Positions 1 to 12,300 of a DNA stretch of 64,000 nt are shown here, one piece after another. The stretch spans positions 94,601 to 158,600 of the forward strand of contig JASANG010004088.1 of the NCBI GenBank assembly GCA_030248215.1, read 5' to 3'. The first letter of the stretch is position 1. The number at the start of each line of letters is the position of its first letter. The notes under the pieces are model-generated. The model was not told the origin of the DNA and did no database searches. It was given only the letters and a program-made list of their open reading frames with translations. The position numbers and the translations under genes were made by a program. The DNA comes from Enoplolaimus lenunculus. Taxonomy: Eukaryota > Nematoda > Enoplea > Enoplida > Thoracostomopsidae.

Positions 1-767
1 ACCCTGCCGACCAGCTCACCAATAAGGCGACTTCTACACAACAAGTTTTCACCGGTGTTGCTTTTAGAGTGCGACCAGAGGGTAATTTAATATGTTTGAG
101 GGTAGTGAATGAAATCGTCCAGCTGTTATTATAGTTTAGTTACCGATTGGTAAAATAGAGTTGTTATAAAAAAGCTGGTTATTTTAAATGTTTTCAACGC
201 TTCATCTGCGTAGCCAAAGAGTGGCGGATTTAGAAATTTCGGACTGTGGGCGGGTTGACAAAACATATGAACGCAATTTTTGCTGTATGCGAAAAATTGT
301 AACGTAGGGAACCTTATCACTTTATCAGGTAAAATTTTCTGCCGTGGAGCATAGGCCATCCCGCCCTCTATGTGGATCTACTAGTGTAACCAAACGTTTT
401 TATAGTTTTCATTGCATTAAATGCAGTTGTCTAGCTCAGTGACTGCCGCGAAGTGTCGATTTTATAATTTAATATCTTTGAAAATCTTAAAATTTAAAAC
501 TAAAATTAGCGGAATGGTCCGAATGCTTTACCATTTTTTATGAATGTGTTCAGTTTCATCTGAGATCTGTGCATGTATTCTTAAATATGGTTAGCGCGTA
601 TCTCTAGTTGGTGCTAGGTGTTGTAACTTTCGAACCAGCGAACGGTGAAATTCCATATTTAGCACATTTTTGCATTTGATCTGTCCTAATTCTGTGCCAA
701 TTTTGAGATCCACAATAGTATGATTTCTTCAGCCTAAAAGTTCGCTAGTCCATGTTAGCTGCTCTCA

Positions 768-924
768 GGCCCGTAGCCAGCTCACCATGCTAGGAGGGGG
801 CTAAAAAATTTTAATATGCTTTCAAGGGTTTTAGAGACTTGCAAGCAAGGTTGAAAATGTTCTAGGGAGGGGCCAAATTTTTTTCAGGGTGCACAACCCC
901 ACTGACCCCCCTCGCCAACGGGCC
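768..924. mobile_element. MITE, GGCCCGTAGCC family, copy 1
   Basis: The left end reads GGCCCGTAGCC and the right end GCCAACGGGCC, imperfect inverted ends. The interior has purine-rich and C-rich arms around a segment like TTGCAAGCAAGGTTGAAAA. At least four other copies occur at 21846-22000, 25670-25830, 34331-34477 and 59452-59602. No coding capacity. Confidence 0.7.
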
Positions 925-1109
925 AGGATGCTGTGCGTATTTCAGAATATGGGTCCCGTTTTTAACCGCTGAGAGTCATTACTATCTATGTTCGTGCTGT
1001 AAAGTGACGTAGTTGTTAAACAGTGCAAATCGATGATTTATTGCGTGCCACAAGATGCAGATAATTGCTCATAGTATAGTTTTTGCAAAAAAGGTTTCAC
1101 CGCAGTTTA

Positions 1110-1290
1110 ACGACCAAATTCTCAAATTTGTATTGCATTTATCATCAGTTCGCGAGAGGTTTTCAAACTGACGAACACCTACAATTGGAGATCTCAAAAT
1201 GGATTGAATATCGAATCTCACCATGCTCTCGTTCCAAAGTTACAGGACTTATCACCAACGGGTGTTGGTGTTCCCACATTTGATAATACA
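1110..1290. mobile_element. MITE, CCCGTATTCTC family, diverged copy
   Basis: Carries the family's internal segments (ATCATCAGTTCGCGAGAGG, then CTTATCACCAACGGGTGTTGG) between weak ends TTCTCAAATTTG and CACATTTGATAATAC. Best copy is at 14115-14299. Confidence 0.55.
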
Positions 1291-1792
1291 GCTTTAGATC
1301 TGTCAAACCTGTCGACTTAAAACAAAAATCGCAAAGCAATATTTCCATTCTATAAACCGACGTTTTTTACAATATTTGAATCCGAACCAGCAGGAAACCA
1401 CTGTCGAGTATTCTTAAGTTAAGTAATTGGTAATGTTCCTAAGTGTGCTAACAATTTTCGACAAGAATAGATATTTTAAGTTAAAATCTTAACACTTGCA
1501 CTCCAGGTGATCGGTTGTTTGAATCTAAAGAATCAAACCTAAAACTTATAGACTGTCGCATTGTCATTTTAGAGGTCTATTTTTACAAAATTCAATTTTG
1601 ATAGTCAACTCAAAGACGATAAGTTTAGTCAATTCATTATGCTTATGTTTGTGCCAGATTGGGCATCTGTCCAGCGTAAAATAAAGCAACGCTCAGTGCG
1701 TTTCTTTTTAGTTCTTTTTGGTTTTTTTAAAATAAAAATGACCAGCTGAGGTTTTAATTTGCACCCATGTGCCTAAACTCAAACTATAAGCT

Positions 1793-2015
1793 ACGTCCGT
1801 ATTCTCAAATGTGTGCAGCACCTATTTCCAGTTGGCGATAGGTTTTATAAGTGTCGAATCAGTAGTGGTGATCAACGCAATTCAGCACATATTTTAGATT
1901 TGATTTGTCATATTGTGTGCAAATTAGAAGATCCGCTACTGCGCAGTTGGTGAGCTTGAAAACTAATCGCTAACTGGTGATAGTTGCTTTACGGATTGTA
2001 TTGTATTTCAGAATA
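1793..2015. mobile_element. MITE, CCCGTATTCTC family, copy
   Basis: Left end CGTATTCTCAAATGTGTGCAG is followed by CACCTATTTCCAGTTGGCGAT. An inverted partner (ATCGCTAACTGGTGATAG) lies near the right end. Boundaries are approximate. Confidence 0.55.
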
Positions 2016-2975
2016 GCAACAAGATATAGACGTATCAGTGGGTAAATGTCACCAGAGGCTAAAAATTTTGAGCAGTAAGCGGAACATGGTTAGGGAAGTA
2101 TTATGATACCTATTGTAATAGTTGCGTTATTCGCGACCCAGAAATAAAGTGGGGGTAATCCAAATATACAATGCGTGCTGGGCACATTCTTTTATACGAA
2201 AAAGCTATCCAGTTGCACTTCTTTATGGTTTTTCAATCGGCAACTCCAAGAAATGAAGAGGATATTCTAAATATACCTACAATACGAGCTATGCTCAATC
2301 TTTTCTACGCAGAATGCATCCAGTACAATATTCCTACCTGAAAGGAGTAGTCTATAGCGTGGCATATGCTTATTTTTGACTTATAAACGTAGCAATTTCA
2401 GGTCATATTTTCAACGGAATAGCCGTTATCAGTGCGCTGGAAGTCAATTAAGCGTTAATATTTTTGCCACAATGTTGTAAATAATTACATAATTTCACGC
2501 GGTGCTGAGCATTTTCTCAGTAAAGCGTACTAAATTTGAAAATTATAACATTTATATTTTTTATTCCTGACCGTAAATGCTTAGTTCCATTAAAATTGCC
2601 CGTACTTTGGCGGTTATATGTCGGGGTTTTTGCCTTGCTTTATGCATGTATTTGATTTTAGCCTGAAAATAATAATTGTATTGATTAGTGACTGTATTTA
2701 CATATGCCTATATCTCATGCAACCAGTTAGCGATTGGTTATCAAACTGATGAACTCGTGCATTAGTATACTGGGTGTGCGCTCTTGAAGGCGCTTCTCGC
2801 TTCGCTATTCAGAAATAGTTGTGCGTAAAATTTTAAGCAGAATTGTGTCTCTAAGCATGTGGGACATGCTTGTCCGTTATGTGCACATGCAATATAGCGC
2901 AGTGCACTGTATGTATCTTAGCTGGCAGCATACGGTCGACACATACAGTCGACGAAAAATGCAGTTGGAGAGGCG

Positions 2976-3110
2976 GGCTACGTGGCGCAGTGGTAACAGC
3001 GTCTGCATGACACGCAGACGGTCGCTAGTTTGAAACCACCCGTAACCAGATTTTCCAGCTGGTTAGTAAAGGTCTGAAGTCACCGATTCCTACCTTAGAT
3101 TCACAGTATC
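2976..3110 (+). repeat. tRNA-derived SINE or tRNA-Val-like relic
   Basis: A tRNA-like head spans 2976-3048. The acceptor arms GGCTACG and CGTAACC pair at six of seven positions, an A-box-like TGGCGCAGTGG follows, and an anticodon arm TCTGC/GCAGA closes a loop whose centre reads GAC (valine). The T arm does not pair well, so this is a SINE head or pseudogene, not a working tRNA. Confidence 0.55.
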
Positions 3111-3328
3111 AAGTATTTGAAGTATGATGTACTCCTCAACAGAAACTATGCGAGCGCTTCTAAATTGTTTATGGTAGGAATTATAAAACCAATTCTAATA
3201 AAGGATTCTTGTTTAAATTTTAGGGGTTATTCCATATTGTAACAATGTAACCCCATATAATCTATACATTTCAATATGTTTGAATAATTTTTAAATACTT
3301 ACATTCGCAACTTGAATATCATTACAAT

Positions 3329-6300
3329 ATGATCGAAATAGGGATTGCAGCGCTAATTGCAGTTGCAGTCGGGTTATCAATGACGATTTTGTTGTTGGCA
3401 GCGATTTTGGTAAAATTATCTCGACGGGTATCTCAAGCTGATGGACTTGCAAATATTGAAGAACGTATGAGCGAAGCAGCCGCTGAAAACGCTGAACGAA
3501 AGTAAGTCTTCCAGTAGCGTTGAGGCCGCATTAGAAATGTTTCAAAGTCGCCTAGAAGTTTTAACCTTGCCAATATTAAGTCACCTAATACCTTTGGCTT
3601 AAGTTTTGGTTTAGGCCTAGGCAAAACTAAGGCAAACGTTTAGACTTAGATTAGCCTATTTTGAATCCTAAGCCTAAGTCTAAGCCTAACGGTGAACGTA
3701 ATCCTGAGCCAGTGCGGGGAAATATACCAGAGTTGAAGGGTTGACTAAAGCCTTGACTGAAGTTTCTTTTAGTAAACAATGAATTTTTTAAATTAGAAGC
3801 ATGTCGTAGAGACTCGCATCTTTGAAACTAGGCAGTAACTCAAAAGATTTTGCAAAAAAATGTCAAATTTGTTATATTCACAGTAAGTGCGTCGCATGGC
3901 TATACTCTTTGGTGCCAATTTAGAATCAATAGAGTTTTTATGATCTCTGTTTTCAAATTCGCGAAATCGTTCAATTTTTAACCTGCTTTTGTGCAAGTTA
4001 ATTATACCAAGCTTTAAGAACCGCTCATAATTACGGTTGTTTGCGTACTTAGCAGTGATAATATTGTTTTTAGAAAATCTGAAAAACGAAAATTAACGTA
4101 AGTAACTTTAGTTTATTCGAACAAGCATGCCGGCAGTTTCTGAACTGTTGAAGATCGTAAAGTCGTTTTTGAACGCTACTTCTTGAACTAATGCCGACTC
4201 AAAATCTAATTCAGTCGTTTGTGCAATGCAACTAAAATTATTCTAATCAGTCGAGCCATTTTAGTCATAGTTACTGCATACGTGACCACTTGCATGGTAG
4301 TGCGGTGATTCTAAGCATAGGAGGAACAATGGTAAACGCTGCGCAAACATGAATTCTATTACTGACAGCCGGGGCGGTAGAAATCTTACATTTTGATAAA
4401 CTTTGCTTCTGTTCACCTCAATTTATGAAGCGAACGCAAGAATTTTTGTTGGCGTTATTAAAATTTGCATCACCGCAGTCGGGATTTAAAGTTTTGTTAA
4501 AAATTTCAGTTGAAAAGAAACTTTAAATCAATTTGTAAACTAGTGAAACGAACAGAATTCTTTGGGAAAATTGTAGAATTACCATGAAAACTGCACCACC
4601 GACAACATGCGAACCGATACAGCCGCAAGATCAAACGCAACGAAAGCAGTCGATGTTTCAAACCGTCGGTGATGCTATACTAAAAATGGTTAGCCAGGCT
4701 GAATTTGCAATTGTGATGGGAAATTTTTGACGTTTACTGTCTATATAACCTTTTATCGCATAGGATATACGGCCAATGTTACTTTTAGGACCGTAACAGT
4801 ATAGATTAGGCGTATTGCTAAGCCTAAGACTAAGCAAAAAAGTGTAGTCTAGAATATAAGCCTACGCTTTTACAGGGTTACCAGAAACCGGAACGGCTTT
4901 AAAAGTGACATGGGCCGAGTATACTGAACTGAAAGCAACACTACATTGTTCTGTTCATGTGAAATATAATACATAATGAGCAGTGTTCGTCAATTTCTAT
5001 GCGCAGCTGTGGTACAAAATCTACAAGTTACCGCCTTCAAGCTCAGCAGTCACTTGATGCCAAGTTTTAGCCGTAAATATAGAAATTAGATTGGTAAACT
5101 GAACCTAAACAACTTTCATTACAGCACACTTTCTAGGTTGGCGAAGAAAGTGATAACGATGACGTCAGCCCAAATTCGTACATTGGAAAAGTCCAGTTTG
5201 GTCTATCGTATGATCGAGACTCACAAACTTTATCACTACACATCATCCAAGCGTCCGGTATTTACACACCATGCTTGGAATTGTATTTTTAAAGATGAAA
5301 ATGCAGTGGAGGATCCATGGTTTATAAAAAGCTGGGGCTCAAAATATAATTTTTAGTGGGACTTAAGGTTGCCGGTGTTTCACTTGGAGTTGCTACGGCA
5401 AACGCAGTTTTAGCTTTGCGTCGAAGCAAAGCACGCGCTGAAATGTCTGAAATTGATTCACCAGGTGATAGTTTATAAAACTACGCAGAGACAGGATGAT
5501 TTTTTCGAATTGTGGATTTTTCAAATTTAAATACATATCCATGTTGAATATCAATGGCTATTTTTTGTTTGAAATCGTGTTAGAGAGGGGGCTGTTTTTT
5601 GTGGTGGGACCTCCCAAATTACGGGTATGGGGCGGCTGCGCCATCCCTGATAGACAGCAATGTTAATAAGTAATGTACTCAGAAGAAGAAGAAACGAAAT
5701 ACGTACAGTTAGTATAAATTGTTAGCTAAGTGATTAATTAGTTAAAGTCATTAAAAAATATAACTTATAAACTGCCTGTAGCTATTTTTGTTTTTAGATT
5801 TAAAGCCGTGTGACGTCATGGGTTCTTCGGATCCGTACGTTCGTGCTTGGCTGTTTCCAGGCGGTGAAGATATCATCAAAACCACACGGGTGCAAAGACG
5901 TAGCTTGAATCCAGTGTTTAATCAAACGTTGTCATTTGAAGGTCAGTTTTATAATGTAAGCAACAAATCAAATATTTAGATTGCAACAAGGGCGTCCACA
6001 CGGGGGCATTGAGAGGCCGTGTCCACTAAAGTTTGGCTGGTGCCCACCAAATCGACTCGGTCTAAAAGTGAACAATCTTAACTTGCAATTGTAGTGGGCC
6101 CCCAACAATTATTCGGTGCACGCCAAATACAATTTTCTGCGGACGCCCTGGGTTGCAAATAAAATCACTGAGAGACATGATTTTCACGATGTGATCCAGA
6201 AATTTTAAAAAGCGGGGGCTCAACTTATTTGTTAAGTTTTACAGAATTTGCAGCGAATTTGGTATGTTTACATTGTAACCGACGTAAGGCAGCTATCAAA

Positions 6301-9300
6301 ATGATCGAATTATATATATGCGCTGGCGTAAATTCTGCTACGCATATATACCGTTATTGAAGAATGTGCCGAAATGCCTTATAACATGTGCAGAATGCTG
6401 TCAACGGTTTTGCAGCTAAAGCCTAACTGGGCGTTTACTTTTATACTCTAAGTTGTTACTCGGAATCCCTGAGCCTGGAAATGTCTGTATCAGGCGCCCC
6501 CCCGTCGCTCTTCAACGCTACGGCTCTGTCAAGATGATGAATGAAGGGGGCTGCTAGTTTCAAAATTTAATTTAGACCTAAAACTAAAATGCGAATCACA
6601 ACGCGAAATGATTTAACTTTTATCTGACACTTTTAAACTTAATATACGGCAATTGATTTTGGATTTTTGAAAAATTATACTCATCTTGTGTTAAGGTTTT
6701 CTTTCAAATTGGCAAATTGAATTTAAACAATATCCGCTTTTTATTGAACACACTGAGGCTCAATTCGCCATACGAACTTTGAAACTAATCAACGAAGCGT
6801 CTTCGAAGGCTGAAAATTTGAAACTTTTTGGCTAACGTAAAGTCGTGATTGGCACTTACAGCTGATTCGGTATAGATTTATTAGATCAGAAATTTTTTGA
6901 AAGTATTGTTAACTGTTAAGCTTTGTAAGTTTAATCAAGAGTCGATATGATGACTGCCAGCGCAGTTTGTGTTTTTGGCCAACCCCCGCCACTCATTTAA
7001 GATAGTTGAGTCTGTATACAGTTTTGCATGGTTTTCGTTACCATCTTGTTTGGGTGGTGTAAACAAGTATTACGATAGGATTGAACATTGTGTTGGTGTT
7101 TTTTCCACATAAAACAGTAGATTAGATAATGAATATTTTTTGAAACAGACTGGCTAAATATCTGAAGTGTGCCAATTAAAATACTTTTAAAATGTATTTA
7201 AATTTTGCTATTATCAAGACAGCATAATGCATGCGGTGTATGAGGCAAGAAGTATACGTTGTGTTAATTTCTAAATTTTAGTTTATTTTGTACAATGCTT
7301 GTAATTTTCGCTATTAATTAGTCTAAATACTACAATATACATTTGTGATACACACTTTTCATTCGATTTATATTTTGATAAAACTATCTGTACGCTATTT
7401 TTCACCAAACAAAATGCTCGGTAGTGGAGCAGATTTTGCCCATTATGCGCTCGCAGGTGGGGGTCACTGTAAAGGCCGTCTGTACCATTCATCCAATCAT
7501 CATTTGACACGTCAGGTCCATCGAACGTGGCATCCGTCACGGATTCGAAGCAGGAGTTTGAAACACGACAGCGTGATTGCATCGACGCTTTTTGGTGCAG
7601 CTGCTAAGGTCCCAAGACACAAGATCATTATCAAAATCACCCCTCACAGTTTGACGGTGGCGCTGTTCGTCGTCGTCGGTCACTGTCCACCGCACGTCAT
7701 ACGAACGGCAACGTACTCGAAGCACGGTGGTTGATACCGAGTGACGGCGATGAACGGCACCGGATGAAAATGTTTTTTCTCTTTTTTGGTTCTAACATTT
7801 ATAAAGCCCTATTCACACGTACTAGTTTTTGCGATAAATGATAGTGCAGCCAATGATGATGAATTTAATGCGATTTGCAGGGCTATTATGCCTATGAATT
7901 AATTCTTAACGCATATTCATCGTGAATAAATTGCAGCTGCAAGTTCTTCGAATGAATCGAAACTTCTTGATTTGGAAACGGGTTTAGTGCTTAAAACCAA
8001 AAATCAATCCCTGTCACAATCGGTATACACAACAAAATATCAAACAAGTTGGATATTTGAGTTAATTCCAGCTTCTTGAAGAAATTGAAAAAGTCTAAAT
8101 TAATTCAGAAGCACTCAACAACTGTCTTCAGATTGGCCAATCAAAACGCAGGTGCAAGAAATTCAACCGACTTGCAACTGCGTTCACATGTGTGAATTAA
8201 ATTTAGCAGCACGAATTCGCGTGAATAATTTGTAGCTGCACGAACTTCAAAGCTGTTTTGAGACAAAACTTGCACACGCCAGTTGCATGTGCAAATTTTA
8301 GCTTTAAAGACTTGAACGTGTGAACAGGGCTTAAAATTTTTTAAGTCCGAATTGAAATTTGAAGACTTATCTTAAAATGTACAACTTCATATAATTGCCG
8401 TTTGACAACTTCGGAAACATTTTGAACCTGAAATTTTCAAAAATTTTCTTCAATGTGATTAAGTAATCTAAAGGTTGGGCGTGCTATTAATATTAAGTGT
8501 TATTTTAAATTTGGCTTTAGAAAAATTATTCGCGTAAAATGGTGAAAAAGTTCACGATAGGTGTGGACCAGATAAATCATAGAGCGAGGTGCATCTTAGT
8601 AGCTCCGTGAGGTCAATGATAGACATTTTTTCAACTATAAACCTAAATAGTTGTTAACCTGCTAAAGTAATTCAATCTTTCAAATATAAATTGCAGTGAG
8701 AAAAAAGATTCTGCAACACCCGTCTGTCCAGTAGGACGAAATTTGACCCGTTTTTAGACTCATCGCCGTTACGGCAGCAGCGAATGCACCACAATTGCTG
8801 AAAGTGGCTTGGGATGTAGTCAAACGTCCGAAGGCAGTAGTTCAACACCGAAATCATCTAAGCCAGGTGCAGGACTTATTTAAATACAACAATTCAATCA
8901 TTGAGAATGGTTCTTGCCGGGGCCATAACTAGGAGGTGTGACGTGAGGGCTGGCCCCGTAGAGAGTATTTTGCGTAGCTCAATGGTAACGGCAGCGGACC
9001 GGTAATCCGTACGTTGCGGATTTTATCCTCACCGTATCCTCAGCAAACCTTTTGTGAAGGGCTCTTATGGAACTGCTTAACTTAAAGTTATTATGGAAGA
9101 ATGTGGAAATTTTTGCCGAGCAACAATATTTGGTCGGCCACAACTTTTTATAGAAAGAAAAACGGCTGGCGCCTTCTACAAACAACCACAGTTCGCCTGG
9201 CTTAACATTTTTCACAGCATTAGAACCATTGTTTTAGAAAATCTTAGCATGTCCATTTTATAAATCTTCCTGCTCGCTATACTAAAATTTTCTCCTTCTA

Positions 9301-12300
9301 ACGTTGATTTGTTGACACGCCAACGTTTTCAGAAATGGATATTCTTCATATTTAAGCAAGATAAAGTGTGGAATGAAATTTTGAATTCATAAATCAATGG
9401 GTTGTTGTTCGAAAAATTCAAGTCGATACTTAATTTTGTAAACATAATTATGTCTATTCTCTGTACTGCAAAACAAATTATTTTTTTGTTTTTCAGGTTA
9501 CGCTGCTAAAAAGATTGAAGAAATGGCGTTATGTATGCAGGTATGCGCTTGGAGTAGTAATGGACGCTAAAGGAATTTTGTTATGTCGAGAGTAGCAAGT
9601 TTAAGTCAGATCCATGATTCGTTCCATACTCGAAACAAATTTTAGAACAATTTATTCATTTGCAGTTTTACATTTTCATCAAATCTCAGAGTGGAGTAAT
9701 TATGAAATCAATGATTAGGATGAAATCAACCCCTGGGAGGCTAACACAGTTATTACGCAACTAACTCTTGAGGTGAAACCAACCGTATGGTTGCAAACAC
9801 ACTTACAACAAGTGATTTACCAGGCATGCTTAAAATACATATACGAAAATTCGTTATCGCCCGAGGTGTTTATATAAATTATACGTTTTCGGCACAGTTT
9901 CGAATCTCAAAAACGTTGGATGTAAATGCTATGATTCATTTTGAATTGTGAATTACTTCAGAATTCGAAAAATATGGATCGCACCGAAAAAGTTTGTTGG
10001 CAAACTGGTTTAGTAACGACGGCCTCTATTTGTCTACCAGTATGGTACATAATATGCATCAATATTTAGAACTTACTACCAACAAAACCAGAGGTGTTAA
10101 TAGTGGATAACGATTTCTTTATCCGGCCCTTACCGGTGCAAATTTAATTTTTTTACCCGCAAGTATACCCATGCAAATTTTTTATGATGCCCGCGTTTAA
10201 CTGCGGATACCCGTGGGCTGTATTGAGTTGTGGGTGAAACCAAACTAAAATTTTCTTTTAGGTACTAGATCATGACCGGTTTACCAGGGACGATCCAATG
10301 GGTGAAATAATAGTTCCGTTGCGATCCGCGAAGTTGGATGCGTGTCCGGTGTACTGGCGTAACTTGCAAACACCAACCATGGTCAAGAAAAATGTAAGAA
10401 CTTTCGACTTAAAAAATAACGATTTGATGCTTAAATTTAAATATCAAGACGAATATAGTATAGTACAATTTTTAGAAAGTTATTTGATTAAAGATTTTCC
10501 AAGTTGTGTAGCGGCTTTTCTTTTAGGTTAAGCTGGCCTTGATCTAAATATATATTGGTACAGTCAAAAACTAATTGATTTAACTAAACCGGTTCGTGCA
10601 GAGACTGAGTTTAATATTAACAAGAGTGGGTGATGCCCGCACACATTGCAAAAGAGTGTGCAACTGACCTGCTAGACCATGGCACAAAATGTACCGGCAC
10701 GCGTTGCATATTTGCCCAACCCCCTTGCTCAATTAGGTGGTAGTCATCACTTAGACCACATAGAAAACATAGGAGTTAAGAGTATAATCTGAGCTACGTT
10801 AGCTAAAATGCAAAATGTTTAGTGCAACATAGTCCCGTCCTAAATAATAGGGGGGTGGTGTTTGGCCAAAAACCCAACGTGCGCTGGGTACATTTTTTCT
10901 ATACTGAATCAATCCAGTTGTATACTCTTCTGCAAGGTGGACATCATCCACTCTTGAAATCACTAACAACAATAGCAACAACAACATCAACAACATGATG
11001 CTTGCAACTGGGTAAAAATGCCCCTTATAGATGTCAGTTTTGATAAAATTTGCTATAATTGCTTCGGCGATTCTTTTCTTTAGCAATAAAACTGTATGTT
11101 TGTTGTAATTTCGGGATTAATAATGCACTGTACGGTACTGAAATCTACATTTTCAAACGTCAATGCATCTTCCACAATATCATGCGACTATAAAATAAAT
11201 CTTTGGACGTGGGTTTGAACAGTTAAACTAAAATGCTGTGTTTGCTCTTCAATAAGTGCCGCTGACATACCTAAGCACCCCCCAAACTAAAAGTTTGGTG
11301 TTGATATTCAAAACATTTAAAGCCAAAATAGTGATGGCTTGTCGCTCGCTTCTCTCGCGACGTTTTAGCTGCTCTGCTCGACGTTTTATTCTTAGTTGCA
11401 TACCAGAAATCCGGTTTCTTATCGGGATCGATGGCCTCTCCGTTGTGAGGCTTAAAGATTTCCGTGTTCCAAAACTGAGCCTAATCTGTGTTATACATTT
11501 ATTCTTTTTTGTAGGAAGGAGTTGGTGAAATCTTGGTATCTATGTGCTATTTGCCAGAACGAACCCTGTTGAACGTTACTGTAATGAAAGCACGCAACTT
11601 ACCTGCGAAAGATTTGTCTGGGACATCAGGTACAACAACAATTGTCTTTAGTTTAAGTGGAGCATAAACACATAACTAAAAGTATGATTTGAAGTATTAT
11701 TCGCAACTCTTTAAATAATAACGCCGCTTCGTTGAGTATGTTCGACTATTAACGTAAGCGTATGACAGGTGAACGTAATTTTAAGTCATGTTCTATGTAT
11801 TGCAGTTGACACGAATAGCAACTGTTAATAAAAATCAGTTTTACGCTGTTGAGGGAACTCACGTCTGTGCCCGTAAGTTCCCGTCGTTACGTCAACCACA
11901 GCCATCTAGGTTCTGATACTGTAGGTGTGAGCTATTTTTGGTATTCTTTACTTTAAGATTTATAGTGGGAATTCGACTATTAATGTTTTTCACATAATCT
12001 AGGAATCTGTCTATTCAGTATAATAAAATTGTACAGTCATCTTCAATTTAGGATGCTGCATTTCACACATAATAGAAACTGTTATAGTTTGGTATATATA
12101 CTAGGCCGGGCTTGCAGCTAGGTGCAGGCAAAGTGTTTGGGTGCCGCTCTACTTTTAATGACGTCCGTCGCAGTCAGTCACCGTACTCCACCTTGCGGTA
12201 TCGTACGTGAATTATTCACTTGCGATACCATATGATGGCGGATTGTGACGGACGGCGCCTGATTGACTTTGACGAATGACGCTGTACGAGCGACAAGTAC

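Larger units (their letters stand above)
1..3328. other. upstream region without recognised genes
   Basis: No exon with splice support was found here. It holds several repeats (listed separately at 768-924, 1110-1290, 1793-2015 and 2976-3110) in AT-rich sequence. The 5' untranslated region and promoter of the synaptotagmin gene must lie in the right part, but I see no clear core promoter motif. Confidence 0.6.
5942..9496 (+). other. synaptotagmin intron 4 (3.6 kb)
   Basis: Contains the AGCCCTATTCACACG MITE (7803-8333), a GC-rich palindromic patch about 7650-7765 resembling the GTATAGCGC family, and a tRNA-Thr-like relic (8972-9035). Open frames of 99 and 129 codons at 7283-7734 have no splice or family support. 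Confidence 0.7.

Noticed and set aside
2976-3048. Functional tRNA-Val
   Set aside because: T arm does not pair and the acceptor has a mismatch; better read as a SINE head.
7345-7734. 129-codon histidine-rich frame
   Set aside because: Low-complexity GC-rich palindromic sequence inside a synaptotagmin intron; no splice or family support.
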